The notes beneath the pieces were generated by a model. The model worked only from the letters and a program-made list of their open reading frames with translations. It was not told where the DNA came from and searched no databases. DNA of 64,000 nucleotides from a virus, in IMG/VR virus record IMGVR_UViG_3300032242_001916, positions 1 to 64,000 of that record; one strand, given 5' to 3'. This document shows positions 16,793-24,639 of the stretch, piece after piece. The position numbers and the translations under genes are program-made. Positions within the stretch are counted from its first letter, which is position 1. Each line of letters starts with the position of its first letter.

Positions 16793-17224
16793 CTAAGTTA
16801 CTGGCCATACATAAGGCAGGTTGTCTGTTACATCCCAGTTGTACTGGCCGTAAAAGACAGGGTCCTTACGCAATAGATTTGATTGATGTGATTCGTGTAC
16901 TGCATTGACACCAAACCAAGGTGGCAGTGTTTCTGTAACTCCGGCAACAAGGAACTGTGTTTGTAAGTCTACAATCTGTATTAGACAGTTATCTTTGTAG
17001 CCTCTGTTTGTCCACTCGGTACAGATAAACATGCCGTAGTCTGCCAGCGCAACCTCGTAACCCCGCCACATTACTGCAGCGGGGTGGTTGCGCCAGCCTT
17101 TGGTCATACCCATGTTAGCTTTGAGCAGTTGTATTACTTCTACTCGTTGCTTACCTAGGCGTTGCCGGTCTAGTATCTTAGCTGATTCTCTAAGATCAGC
17201 TACTGGCAGAAACGTGTTCACCAT
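16793..17224 (-). CDS. MSMEG_6728-like (pyrimidine-dimer DNA glycosylase-related) protein
   Basis: The 143-residue product matches an actinobacterial family related to T4 endonuclease V: NTFLPVADLRESAKILDRQRL, then GKQRVEVIQLL, then GWRNHPAAVMWRGYE with a central Tyr-Gly segment. Relatives are thought to repair UV lesions by base excision, but the enzymatic role of this branch is not firmly established. The ATG at 17,224 (preceded by AGGTGA) is preferred over a GTG at 17,236. It overlaps the next upstream gene by 29 bases. Confidence 0.75.
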   Translation of the reverse strand: MVNTFLPVADLRESAKILDRQRLGKQRVEVIQLLKANMGMTKGWRNHPAAVMWRGYEVALADYGMFICTEWTNRGYKDNCLIQIVDLQTQFLVAGVTETLPPWFGVNAVHESHQSNLLRKDPVFYGQYNWDVTDNLPYVWPVT

Positions 17225-17414
17225 GTGTGGTGTCACCTAATCCGCTTTTAGCCATTTCAATGATCTTACCTAACGCATCTACTGAAATTACAGCAGTGCC
17301 TTGGAAGTCAACGGCAACTTGTTCACAGTGTTGGTACACTAGGTCAAGGATAGAGTCGGTAAGTTCATTAGCACTTTGCATAATGTTCTTAACTAATTCC
17401 TCTTTGCTATCCAT
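17196..17414 (-). CDS. Small helical hypothetical protein
   Basis: The 72-residue product is helical and acidic (SILDLVYQHCEQVAVDF). AAAGGAGATAACAC precedes the ATG and lies inside the end of the HicA-like gene. It is sandwiched by overlaps in the same operon. No family recognised. Confidence 0.55.
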   Translation of the reverse strand: MDSKEELVKNIMQSANELTDSILDLVYQHCEQVAVDFQGTAVISVDALGKIIEMAKSGLGDTTHGEHVSASS

Positions 17415-17697
17415 GTGTTATCTCCTTTTTCTTTTGGTTGGTGCCCTTGAGGGCTGACACGTCAAAGCCTACTTGGCGTAGTGACATGTACATGTTTTGA
17501 CGCTGGCGACCATTGCCAGCTGGGGTTGATGGTATAGATATCTGTCGTCCGTCTTGAGGATTACGGACTTTGATATGCTTATTACCTTTCTTACTTACTT
17601 CAAAGCCAGCCTGTTCTAACTCACGAACAATCCGGCGTATCTCTTTGTCTGGAGATACCATTGCTAGTGCAAAGTATTTCCAATTGGTTTTAGGCAT
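17407..17697 (-). CDS. HicA-like RNA-binding/toxin-fold protein
   Basis: The 96-residue product has the HicA pattern: an N-terminal helix with RRIVRELEQAGFEVSKKG, then NKHIKVRNPQDGRQISIP with the conserved Lys-His, and a C-terminal helix. HicA toxins are double-stranded-RNA-binding-fold mRNA cleavers that need this His. A HicB antitoxin is not seen beside it. The adjacent 52-residue protein could be a partner but lacks HicB features. It may serve as a regulator or an orphan toxin. Confidence 0.65.
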   Translation of the reverse strand: MPKTNWKYFALAMVSPDKEIRRIVRELEQAGFEVSKKGNKHIKVRNPQDGRQISIPSTPAGNGRQRQNMYMSLRQVGFDVSALKGTNQKKKEITHG

Positions 17698-17855
17698 TAT
17701 GCATTTATCTCCACTTCTTCACCAATTAGTTCTATGTTGTCATCTTCCCACTCGATGATAGAAGTTTTTGGGTGTTCATTCCACAGCTTCATTGCTTCTC
17801 CAGGTGTCTCAGCTGTTACTAAGTAGCTGATGATCTGTGTTATTTCGTATTGCAT
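17697..17855 (-). CDS. 52-residue acidic hypothetical protein
   Basis: AGGAGGA lies eight bases before the ATG. The product begins MQYEITQIISYLVTA and has a Trp-rich acidic centre (KLWNEHPKTSIIEWEDDN). The stop overlaps the HicA-like start (TAATG), so expression is coupled. Function unknown. A partner role for the HicA-like protein is only suggested by position. Confidence 0.6.
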   Translation of the reverse strand: MQYEITQIISYLVTAETPGEAMKLWNEHPKTSIIEWEDDNIELIGEEVEINA

Positions 17856-17941
17856 TATTCCTCCTCATTGCATTTGCTGCAAGGTTCATTTAGTTCTGGT
17901 GTCTCACTTTGATAGCAGACACCACATATATAACTAATCAT
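17855..17941 (-). CDS. 28-residue zinc-knuckle peptide
   Basis: A very short frame with AGGAGA five bases before its ATG and a TAATG overlap with the next gene. The peptide carries CGVC and CSKC pairs 12 residues apart, so it could be a minimal zinc-binding fold. The strong ribosome site and coupling support translation. Confidence 0.55.
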   Translation of the reverse strand: MISYICGVCYQSETPELNEPCSKCNEEE

Positions 17942-17962
17942 TTGTCTCCTTATAAAAGATAA

Positions 17963-18063
17963 GTGGCAAAGCTCGTACAGAAATAAGACTTGTCACCAAA
18001 TCTACGGCCAGCGCATTACGTTTTGATAAAAGTTTTAAACTTATTTGTACGCAGCTTTGCCAC
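17963..18063 (-). ncRNA. 101-base element closed by a 16-base-pair stem
   Basis: GTGGCAAAGCT (17,963-17,973) pairs perfectly with AGCTTTGCCAC (18,053-18,063). The stem continues inward with CGTAC/GTACG after one bulged C. The remaining 69 bases include AAGTTTTAAACTT. There is no ORF. It lies between tRNA-Arg and the small zinc-knuckle gene, so it may be a structured RNA or a transcript-processing element. Strand is taken from the surrounding genes. Confidence 0.45.
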
Positions 18064-18161
18064 CTACATTTATTGCTAAAAGAAGAGTAAAGTCAGACGG
18101 AAATAAAGTTACTAGTGAGCACGCTCTCGTTTGCCCATATTCGCCTGTACCATACTCTTCG

Positions 18162-18234
18162 TACCCTCGGCTGGATTCGAACCAGCGACACGCAGGGTAG
18201 AAACCTGCTGCTCTATCCCCTGAGCTACGAGGGC
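18162..18234 (-). tRNA. tRNA-Arg (anticodon TCT)
   Basis: Cloverleaf on the minus strand: acceptor GCCCTCG/CGAGGGT (G-T at the first pair), D-arm with AGCTCAGGGGATAGAGC, anticodon stem GCAGG/CCTGC with loop TTTCTAC, T-arm GCTGG-TTCGAAT-CCAGC and discriminator A. No encoded CCA. The AGA codon read by this tRNA is used repeatedly in the phage genes. Confidence 0.9.
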
Positions 18235-18244
18235 TGGATAACAA

Positions 18245-18391
18245 CAGAGTTATCTGCAGTTACCCCTCCATTGTGACAAGTAATCACAAGTCATTTGCGC
18301 GGTAGATTATTAAGTTATGGGGGAGTCATACCTTAGGTCATATAGACTTAAAGTATACCTCAGTGGTAAGTAGTTATCCCCTAACAGGTAG
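18245..18391. other. Intergenic region upstream of tRNA-Arg
   Basis: No ORF is supported. It holds a dyad TTGTGA/TCACAA (around 18,274-18,292) that could be an operator ahead of the tRNA on the minus strand. No convincing promoter boxes with normal spacing were found. Confidence 0.3.
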
Positions 18392-18422
18392 GGCCCTAGG
18401 ACAACCGTGCAATCCTAGGGCC
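18392..18422 (-). terminator. Terminator-like hairpin after gene at 18,431
   Basis: A 10-base perfect stem GGCCCTAGGA/TCCTAGGGCC that continues with few mismatches into CAGGTA/TTACTG. It follows the stop codon of the minus-strand gene. It lacks a strong T-tract. Confidence 0.6.
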
Positions 18423-18430
18423 TTACTGTT

Positions 18431-18616
18431 CTAGTTTAGAAACCGTAGCTTTGGATTAAAAGACTGCTCGCCATATCGATCTAGGTCTACATCAAATATG
18501 AGAGCACCTGTCTTTATATCCAGTAACGCTACGTTCCAGTTACTAGTGTCGGTTAGGTCTATGTCCCTATCATCATCAATGTATAAGAGCATAGTCATCC
18601 TTACCTTTTTTATCAT
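18431..18616 (-). CDS. Small acidic hypothetical protein
   Basis: AGGAGGGG lies four bases before the ATG at 18,616, so this start is favoured over internal ATGs. The 61-residue product has a beta-rich, acidic pattern (LLYIDDDRDIDLTDTSN and ALIFDVDLDRYG). No family recognised. Confidence 0.6.
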   Translation of the reverse strand: MIKKVRMTMLLYIDDDRDIDLTDTSNWNVALLDIKTGALIFDVDLDRYGEQSFNPKLRFLN

Positions 18617-18639
18617 ATATCCCCTCCTCGTGGGGCTTT

Positions 18640-18744
18640 CTATTGTGAGTAGCGTATATCACACTGACTACAATAGAAACTTTGATCGCCCTCTGTACTG
18701 GTCGCTGGCTGCGACCCGCACCTAGGGCATAAATATCTACTCAC
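18640..18744 (-). CDS. 34-residue zinc-ribbon peptide
   Basis: A GTG start inside the end of the upstream gene opens a frame encoding CPRC and CSQC pairs 14 residues apart. The stop lies 23 bases before the next start, after which AGGAGGGG follows. The ribosome site is weak, so translation probably relies on coupling. Confidence 0.5.
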   Translation of the reverse strand: MSRYLCPRCGSQPATSTEGDQSFYCSQCDIRYSQ

Positions 18745-18925
18745 TGTTTTTAGCTTTCGATTTCTTCATGTGGCAATCACACGTACAGTTAGTAGGTGTG
18801 GTGTTGCCCTCCAATGACCAGAATGTTATGTGCACCCTGCATTGTTTGTGTTGGTCATCCAGGCACCAAGAGAACTTATGGTCCGAGGGAACCTTATAAG
18901 TCTCCGGCCTGATGGTCCTAGCCAT
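18737..18925 (-). CDS. Cys/His-rich small protein
   Basis: The ATG at 18,925 overlaps the end of the DUF4192-like gene. The 62-residue product contains WCLDDQHKQCRVHITFW and a C-terminal CTCDCH motif before a Lys-rich tail, so a metal site is likely. One copy of the CCAACACAAACA motif lies in its coding strand, read here as Gln-His-Lys. Function unknown. Confidence 0.55.
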   Translation of the reverse strand: MARTIRPETYKVPSDHKFSWCLDDQHKQCRVHITFWSLEGNTTPTNCTCDCHMKKSKAKNSE

Positions 18926-19910
18926 TATTAATTGACCAACCTTCTGGGGGACAGCAACCACTGTTCTCACACATTAGTGAACGAACATGGGTACCATCCT
19001 CACTGACCATCAATATGTCAGCAACCTTTGCAAAAGTTCCATTGAGTCCATTATATATTCCCTCACGGATGAGTTGAATAGTTTCTTCGTCAATGGTATC
19101 CAATGTAGATACGTAGGCAATGTAGTCCTCTTCATTCATTTTTGAAGCCAAGTCATTGTACTCGTCAGCAGCCGCTTGAATATTTGATGAGAAATCAATT
19201 GTAGCCATATCAAGTACCTCATCATCATCAGAAAGTGCAACAGCTATAAGTAGATGCTTGTTGTTAACTAACTCATCCCCCATGCTAAATGCTAACTGTT
19301 TCATCAGATCTTTTGGACCAAGTACAGTAGATCCTACGATAGATATTTTTTCAGGTAACTCTGGAATGTCTAAGTAATCTTCGGTGAAACCTTTACGACT
19401 TGCCTGCAAAGATTCATTGAAGATTATAGCAACCATTTCTTCATCACCCTTTTCTATGAATGATTTAGTACTTCGTATCAATAAGTTGGCTAGCCCAGCA
19501 TTGTATGCTTTTACAGAGTCAATGCTTAAATACCCAAAGGCACGCTCACTGGCAGCCAACGATTCTGGAACATCACCATTACTTAGAAGAGCTGCCCCCA
19601 TTACTGTAAGCATAATTGCTTTTTCTTTATGGGGTAAGTTCTTGAGCCTATCCTCATTGAGTTCCCACCACCTAAAGAAAGAAGAACGTATTCTACTTTC
19701 TGCAAAGTTACACAGGATTCTATCTCGTAGTTCTAGGGAGTCTAACAATGAACATACATCTTCTAGGTCCAACGTATGCTTAGAACAAAACATCTCATCT
19801 ACAACTTGTAGATAGTATGTTTTGAGTGCTTCCGGATCAGTCTTGATTGTTGTAACTACCTGTTCCTTAGCCTCCGGAGTACTGAACAGTTTTTCTATTG
19901 ATTGCGACAT
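18918..19910 (-). CDS. DUF4192-like protein
   Basis: The 330-residue protein is largely helical and ends in MCENSGCCPPEGWS, the C-terminal signature of the actinobacterial DUF4192 family. Family function is unknown, and its members are largely limited to Actinobacteria, which supports the host assignment. AAGGAGAACAC precedes the ATG. It is followed with an 8-base overlap by a Cys/His-rich small protein. Confidence 0.75.
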   Translation of the reverse strand: MSQSIEKLFSTPEAKEQVVTTIKTDPEALKTYYLQVVDEMFCSKHTLDLEDVCSLLDSLELRDRILCNFAESRIRSSFFRWWELNEDRLKNLPHKEKAIMLTVMGAALLSNGDVPESLAASERAFGYLSIDSVKAYNAGLANLLIRSTKSFIEKGDEEMVAIIFNESLQASRKGFTEDYLDIPELPEKISIVGSTVLGPKDLMKQLAFSMGDELVNNKHLLIAVALSDDDEVLDMATIDFSSNIQAAADEYNDLASKMNEEDYIAYVSTLDTIDEETIQLIREGIYNGLNGTFAKVADILMVSEDGTHVRSLMCENSGCCPPEGWSINNG

Positions 19911-19919
19911 GTGTTCTCC

Positions 19920-20120
19920 TTAACAACTTGCCATTATAAATGCGTCAATATTATCTTGGATCCATTCGTCCGGTTCCGTTAGATAATATACTTCTAGTGG
20001 AGACATGTTGTATTTAGCAACCTCCTCCACCTTAACCACAAAGCTTATTGCATCTTCGTGTTTTTCAAAAGGGCCAATCATTGACTGACTGTCCTCATCA
20101 TGAACTATGAACATCTTCAT
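19920..20120 (-). CDS. Small hypothetical protein
   Basis: The 66-residue product, MKMFIVHDEDSQSMIGPFEK onwards, is a compact alpha/beta design with a segment EDAISFVVKVEEVAKY. GAGGAGA lies directly before the ATG. It overlaps the preceding gene by 23 bases. No family recognised. Confidence 0.6.
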   Translation of the reverse strand: MKMFIVHDEDSQSMIGPFEKHEDAISFVVKVEEVAKYNMSPLEVYYLTEPDEWIQDNIDAFIMASC

Positions 20121-20820
20121 TCTCCTCTACGTATCCAATGTCTATATAATTTAGATCTTTGTCAAAACCAATAGGCTTGGCATCCCATAGCCTACCCCTA
20201 CGTTTGCTACCGTAATCTGCCTTGCCTAAACCTGCACACTTTGTACACATGTGCATACGCTTCTGGGTGTGTGGAGCTGATTTACCGTGTAAGCAACGTG
20301 TATGGTTTTTATGTGGGCTTACTCGGCTATCCCAAAATGGAACCTCACACTCGTTCATTAAACGATGACGCTCAATGTTTTCTTCACAGTCACCCTCTAA
20401 ACATAGACCTGGACCAGAGCAAAAACCTGACACTAAGCCGCAACCATCACAGGTCCTGCATCGCTTTATGTTAGGTGGACTAATTCCATCAGCTGGACTG
20501 CTGATGATTAGATTACCTTTTCTAATTAAAACTTGCACGCCGGGAACATATTTCATCCAAATCTTACGCATATATGGCCAATGGTTTCCTGTTGGAGTAC
20601 CAACAACCGTTGTGCCATCAGAACGATAGATTACAAAATACTTTGTAGAATTTTGCCATCTAGCGGTGATACCTATCTGGTCGCTATCTATTCTCTCAAG
20701 GTACAGGTAGTCATACAGTGTGCGAGATTTTGCATTGTTTTCTCTAGCCCCAGCTAACCATCTAACTGCTGAGTCATAGTCTTTCACGCCTGAGCGTGAT
20801 TTGTATTGATACTTTGGCAT
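20098..20820 (-). CDS. Cys-rich zinc-binding protein of unknown function
   Basis: The 240-residue product starts after AGGAGGCTAG. The first half is alpha/beta (ITARWQNSTKYFVIYRSDG). The second half holds CRTCDGCG, GFCSGPGLCLEGDC, a TRCLHG segment and CTKCAGLG, typical of proteins with two or three zinc sites. The CxxCxG style recalls DnaJ-type zinc fingers. A role as a chaperone-like or nucleic-acid-binding protein is only inferred. Confidence 0.6.
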   Translation of the reverse strand: MPKYQYKSRSGVKDYDSAVRWLAGARENNAKSRTLYDYLYLERIDSDQIGITARWQNSTKYFVIYRSDGTTVVGTPTGNHWPYMRKIWMKYVPGVQVLIRKGNLIISSPADGISPPNIKRCRTCDGCGLVSGFCSGPGLCLEGDCEENIERHRLMNECEVPFWDSRVSPHKNHTRCLHGKSAPHTQKRMHMCTKCAGLGKADYGSKRRGRLWDAKPIGFDKDLNYIDIGYVEENEDVHSS

Positions 20821-20837
20821 CTAGCCTCCTATAAAAA

Positions 20838-20879
20838 TGCGGGCTACACCAAGGAGGGAAGTCCCTGATGTAGCCCGCA
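20838..20879 (-). terminator. Intrinsic terminator after vWA gene
   Basis: An 11-base perfect stem TGCGGGCTACA/TGTAGCCCGCA. On the minus strand it is followed by ATTTTTAT. It separates the vWA gene from the downstream Cys-rich gene. Confidence 0.85.
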
Positions 20880-20887
20880 GTAATTAA

Positions 20888-22846
20888 CTAGTGACGGCCC
20901 GCCATACGAATGGCGTTAGTTACTATTGGTTTAGTGAATGGAATCAAATCCGCAGCAGTTTCTACTATGCCGTGGATTTGAGTCTTATGGTAAAGCTCTT
21001 CAAGAGTACCGTTAGTCTGTTTTGCATAGTACTCCATTTCAGATGGAGTAGCAATCATAACAAGCACGGTAATAACACCTTTACCATTTAAACGTTCAAT
21101 GATTTCATCGTTAACGTCTGTGTCAAACTGACCGTCGGTAATAATGAACATCATCTTAGTTTTGCGCTTACTGGATGCAAGTAATCGCTCTGCAGCAATC
21201 AATGCATTTTGGGGATCGGTACCACCACTGCCATAGATAAACGGTAGTTCAGTACGACTCGCTTTTTGATCGCGACCGTACACCAACTCAGTTTTACCAT
21301 CAAAGGCATACACGGTTACAGGTACATCAATCTGTTCCATTGCTCGTTTAATAACCCACGATGCTTCGGAAGCACGCATGTCGTTATGGTTAGAGCACAT
21401 AGAGCCTGAGCGATCGACAAGGAGTACTACTTCCATGTCTGTACCATCTCCACCCTCATCCCAACGATCGAATGCATCATCAATGTCACAACCTTTAATG
21501 ACACGCTGAACATTTATACGTCCGGAGGGTTGTTCACGCTGCCAAGTAGGTTCCAGATCTTGTTTGATCCGTTCCAGTTCCCTAGAGAACCTACGAGCAG
21601 TTAGTAGAACATCATTGGGCACTTGAACGTTGCTGTACCTGCCGTAAGATAAGCTATCTTGATGCTTACCATCACCGCCGATAATAACACGCTGCTTAGC
21701 CTTAACATCCTGCAAGACATCCTTGCGAGAATAGATTTCATTCTCAATTTCAGCAATGATGTCTGCGATGTTTTCAGGGATACCGCCCGCGCTTTTAACG
21801 TGAGCATTGGCACCCGTTGTATGCGTTACTTCAGAACTAGGATCACGACGACGAAGGGCTTCTTCGGCGCTGATTTCATGCACTGAATCATCGGGAGCAA
21901 CACGGCCAGGCGCATTGCCTGTGCCAGGAGTGTTGTTTGTGTTGGACGTATCTCCACCCTCAGTTGGGTTGTCTTTCGACTGTTCACCATCTGTTGGTTT
22001 AGATACGTTGTACACAGGCTCCTTTTGCCCAATACCACTGGCACGCTCAGAGTCTCTAATCTGAGCCTTGCCTGGTTCGGGACGGCCTTTACGACTGGGG
22101 TCACGATGCTCACAGTCATTGGGGCCACCCTTGGGCTTTGGGTTATTGCGGTTTTGCCCAAGAACATCTAGCACTTCAGTCTTGAAGCGTTCAATAAGCT
22201 CTTGTGCTTTTGCATAGTCTCTCGGGAATGCAAGTAACCGGTATTCATCTACAATCTCTGCAATGACCGGAATCAGTTCAGGTTTAATAAACTGATCTCG
22301 GAATGCAAGACGTAGTTCTAAGGGCAAATACTGACGGCCACGAATCGATAGGTAGTTAACCTGAAAAGACTCGGGGCTGTCAGCAAGCCAGCGGACAGTT
22401 GTCTTGGTTAGATACGGAACAATAGCAGGGTATCGACCAATCAATAAAGTCTCAATCCGTTGATCTTCCAGAATATTTGCTGCTGAAAGATAGCCGGATG
22501 TAAAGTCTTCTTGACTTCGAATCCACTGCATTAGTGTAGTACCTTTGCGTGGTGAGTACAAGTGATGGGCCAGCTCATGATAGTTGAGGCCAGTAATCTG
22601 CACCAACTCTTCAATGTCGAATTGCTCGATCATATCCGCGTTGATGTAGATGTCTTCGCCATCAGACCATGCAGGAGCATCGCCTTCGTTGACTACGTGA
22701 ACTGTAACTGGGTCACCAGTAAGAACACGGTCAGCCTGCTCATACACACGACAAAGGGCATTTAGGCGTACCGCACGCTGCTGAGCATCTTCTGATGCGT
22801 CAGGGCGATTGTAGTACCCCGTATCCCCTAGTTTGTCGTCATACAT
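20888..22846 (-). CDS. CobT-like vWA protein with N-terminal HExxH motif
   Basis: The 652-residue protein pairs with the AAA+ ATPase encoded just upstream. Residues 88-100 contain NYH90-E-L-A-H94-H, a zinc-peptidase-type HExxH. A disordered, Asn/Pro/Gly-rich linker spans about residues 235-330. The C-terminal vWA domain has the MIDAS residues D478-R-S-G-S, T543 and D571 in ITDG. The arrangement resembles CobT of cobalt chelatase and other MoxR-partner vWA proteins, and also the DUF2201-type metallopeptidase-vWA architecture. Such pairs remodel or load metal into target complexes. The target is unknown. AGGAGGTTAAG precedes the start. Confidence 0.75.
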   Translation of the reverse strand: MYDDKLGDTGYYNRPDASEDAQQRAVRLNALCRVYEQADRVLTGDPVTVHVVNEGDAPAWSDGEDIYINADMIEQFDIEELVQITGLNYHELAHHLYSPRKGTTLMQWIRSQEDFTSGYLSAANILEDQRIETLLIGRYPAIVPYLTKTTVRWLADSPESFQVNYLSIRGRQYLPLELRLAFRDQFIKPELIPVIAEIVDEYRLLAFPRDYAKAQELIERFKTEVLDVLGQNRNNPKPKGGPNDCEHRDPSRKGRPEPGKAQIRDSERASGIGQKEPVYNVSKPTDGEQSKDNPTEGGDTSNTNNTPGTGNAPGRVAPDDSVHEISAEEALRRRDPSSEVTHTTGANAHVKSAGGIPENIADIIAEIENEIYSRKDVLQDVKAKQRVIIGGDGKHQDSLSYGRYSNVQVPNDVLLTARRFSRELERIKQDLEPTWQREQPSGRINVQRVIKGCDIDDAFDRWDEGGDGTDMEVVLLVDRSGSMCSNHNDMRASEASWVIKRAMEQIDVPVTVYAFDGKTELVYGRDQKASRTELPFIYGSGGTDPQNALIAAERLLASSKRKTKMMFIITDGQFDTDVNDEIIERLNGKGVITVLVMIATPSEMEYYAKQTNGTLEELYHKTQIHGIVETAADLIPFTKPIVTNAIRMAGRH

Positions 22847-22855
22847 CTTAACCTC

Positions 22856-24289
22856 CTAGATGTTGAAGATAGTTGGAGCAGTAACAGTATTAGTATTACT
22901 TGTCGGGCCGCCGACAAAATTATTTGTATCTGTTACTACGGGCGCTGTTGCATCTTCTACAACAGCTGTCTCAGCTTGCACAATATCAATGCCAAAATCA
23001 GGCTTGAGATTGTACTCGTGAGTTTGGAACACGAGACGTACAGATGCTTGCTCTTCGTAAGCAAAGTGAGCAATGAAGTTCTCAACTGCAAATTCATAGC
23101 CGAGTTCCTGTACTAAATCACCAAACTCAATCAACATGTTGGTTGCAATTGGTGTCTCGTACTGTCCCTTTGCTGCCTCAGTACGAAGCTGCTTAGCAAG
23201 TGCTAATAAGTTCTTAGACTTGACAAGTTTAGCCTCGACCTTATCATCGTAATCCCATTGGATTTGAATACCAAAGCGGTTACGCATTGCAGCATTTAGA
23301 CCAGCAGTGCCGATGTAATCTGGATTCATCGTGGCAAAGATAGTTAAGTCTGGATGCGCATGCACTACCTCACCCTTGTGGTCAAGCAGCGTGATCATAC
23401 GCTGACCAGTTAGCAATGTGAACAGAACGGTGTAAATCTTAGGTGAGATAAAGTTAAGCTCATCTAAGTTGAGTGCACCGCCATTACGTACAACATCAGT
23501 AACTGGGCCGTCAATCCATACAAAGTTACCTGCGCCTTCACTGATGATCTTACCGAACAAGTGACTAGGCTCAAGCGCAGCATTACCTGATACCTGAGCT
23601 AGACGCAAGCCGCGTGCAGCACACCATGCTTCGATTGATGTAGTCTTACCGGGACCGGTAGGACCGTAGATCAATACGTTACGATGATTAGCACGAGCAT
23701 TGTCAAAGATAGCAAAATCTTCCTTGCCACTGATTGTGCGGTGAACGTAACGTTCTGCAAGCTCAATCGGTGGGACAGATGCTAGTGAGAAGTGACCAGC
23801 AGGTTCTAGCTCAGGAGCCGTTGGGGCTACTGGAGCTGCAACTCTATTGATAACCGGTGGAGCAACAACAGCCATCTGACGACGACCATCAATTACTCGG
23901 GCATGCAATAAGTCAGAGCCACTAGATACGCTTGCAAATAGCTCGCAGATAACTTCAATAGGATCACTATTGCTTGGTAGTTCTGCGCTCTTATGTGCAT
24001 GTGTTGCCTTGGTGGTCAACACTGGTGAATAGCCCTTCTCACGAATTGCTTCTTCATCAGCATTGGTTACGTACACGCCAACTGGTTCTTTTGTAACCAA
24101 TTCGGTTGGGTCGATATCACCAATCACGCCATCAAGATCAGATTCAGTCCACTTATTGCGTGGACCTTTCTGACCGTCAGTTACTCGTGAGTAAAGGCGG
24201 ACATCATTACCAACTGGTACGATTAACACCTGGCGACGGTCATTACCCATCGATTCAGTGTAGGACTCGATAAAAACGGAAATACCCAT
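22856..24289 (-). CDS. CobS/MoxR-like AAA+ ATPase
   Basis: The 477-residue protein has an N-terminal region of about 190 residues followed by a AAA+ core: Walker A GPTGPGKTT (209-217), Walker B LNLDE (273-277), sensor N322 in ATMNPDYIG and an arginine-finger segment AMRNRF (334-339). MoxR/CobS ATPases work with a vWA partner, here the next gene, 9 bases downstream. CobS-like proteins are known from aquatic phages. The ATG at 24,289 is chosen over an upstream one because the added N-terminus is low-complexity Gln/Lys. The chelatase role is inference. Confidence 0.8.
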   Translation of the reverse strand: MGISVFIESYTESMGNDRRQVLIVPVGNDVRLYSRVTDGQKGPRNKWTESDLDGVIGDIDPTELVTKEPVGVYVTNADEEAIREKGYSPVLTTKATHAHKSAELPSNSDPIEVICELFASVSSGSDLLHARVIDGRRQMAVVAPPVINRVAAPVAPTAPELEPAGHFSLASVPPIELAERYVHRTISGKEDFAIFDNARANHRNVLIYGPTGPGKTTSIEAWCAARGLRLAQVSGNAALEPSHLFGKIISEGAGNFVWIDGPVTDVVRNGGALNLDELNFISPKIYTVLFTLLTGQRMITLLDHKGEVVHAHPDLTIFATMNPDYIGTAGLNAAMRNRFGIQIQWDYDDKVEAKLVKSKNLLALAKQLRTEAAKGQYETPIATNMLIEFGDLVQELGYEFAVENFIAHFAYEEQASVRLVFQTHEYNLKPDFGIDIVQAETAVVEDATAPVVTDTNNFVGGPTSNTNTVTAPTIFNI

Positions 24290-24320
24290 TTTTATTTCTC
24301 TCTCTTTCTGTTGTTGTTGT

Positions 24321-24572
24321 TTAAATCTCGAACCATTTTGGTTCGGGATCGTCTTTCCTTTTGAACATCTCGTGCATTTTGTGAGCAATGTTATACATTA
24401 AGAACGCTTGCTCGTATGCTATGACCTTTTCTTTAGGCCATTGAGTGATCATTTCAAACAGAAGATCATCTTCTTCTGCCTGGTCTATAACCGCTACCGA
24501 GAACTCTGCCAGATCGTCTATTTCTTCATCTGACAGAGGTTCGTTTAACGGTTCATCCATTGGATCGAACAT
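24321..24572 (-). CDS. Small acidic protein upstream of ATPase
   Basis: GGAGGTAGC precedes the ATG. The 83-residue product is very acidic at the N-terminus (DEPLNEPLSDEEIDDL) and helical to the end. It is the first gene of the operon with the AAA+ and vWA genes, so it may be a small accessory factor. No family recognised. Confidence 0.6.
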   Translation of the reverse strand: MFDPMDEPLNEPLSDEEIDDLAEFSVAVIDQAEEDDLLFEMITQWPKEKVIAYEQAFLMYNIAHKMHEMFKRKDDPEPKWFEI

Positions 24573-24600
24573 GCTACCTCCAGCATTTTGTTAATTGAAA

Positions 24601-24639
24601 AACCCCGTACTAGCTCCAGCACGGTTCTAGTACGGGGTT
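24601..24639 (-). terminator. Intrinsic terminator upstream of the ATPase operon
   Basis: A 13-base perfect stem AACCCCGTACTAG/CTAGTACGGGGTT. On the minus strand it is followed by TTTTTC. It insulates the ATPase operon from the region upstream. Confidence 0.85.

Noticed and set aside
18041-18244. 67-codon minus-strand ORF across the tRNA-Arg
   Set aside because: Most of it is the tRNA read in frame, a usual artefact (SSGDRA-type translation). No ribosome site.
18274-18292. CRP-like TGTGA/TCACA site upstream of tRNA-Arg
   Set aside because: Central spacing is 7 rather than 6 bases and no promoter could be placed. Kept only as a dyad.
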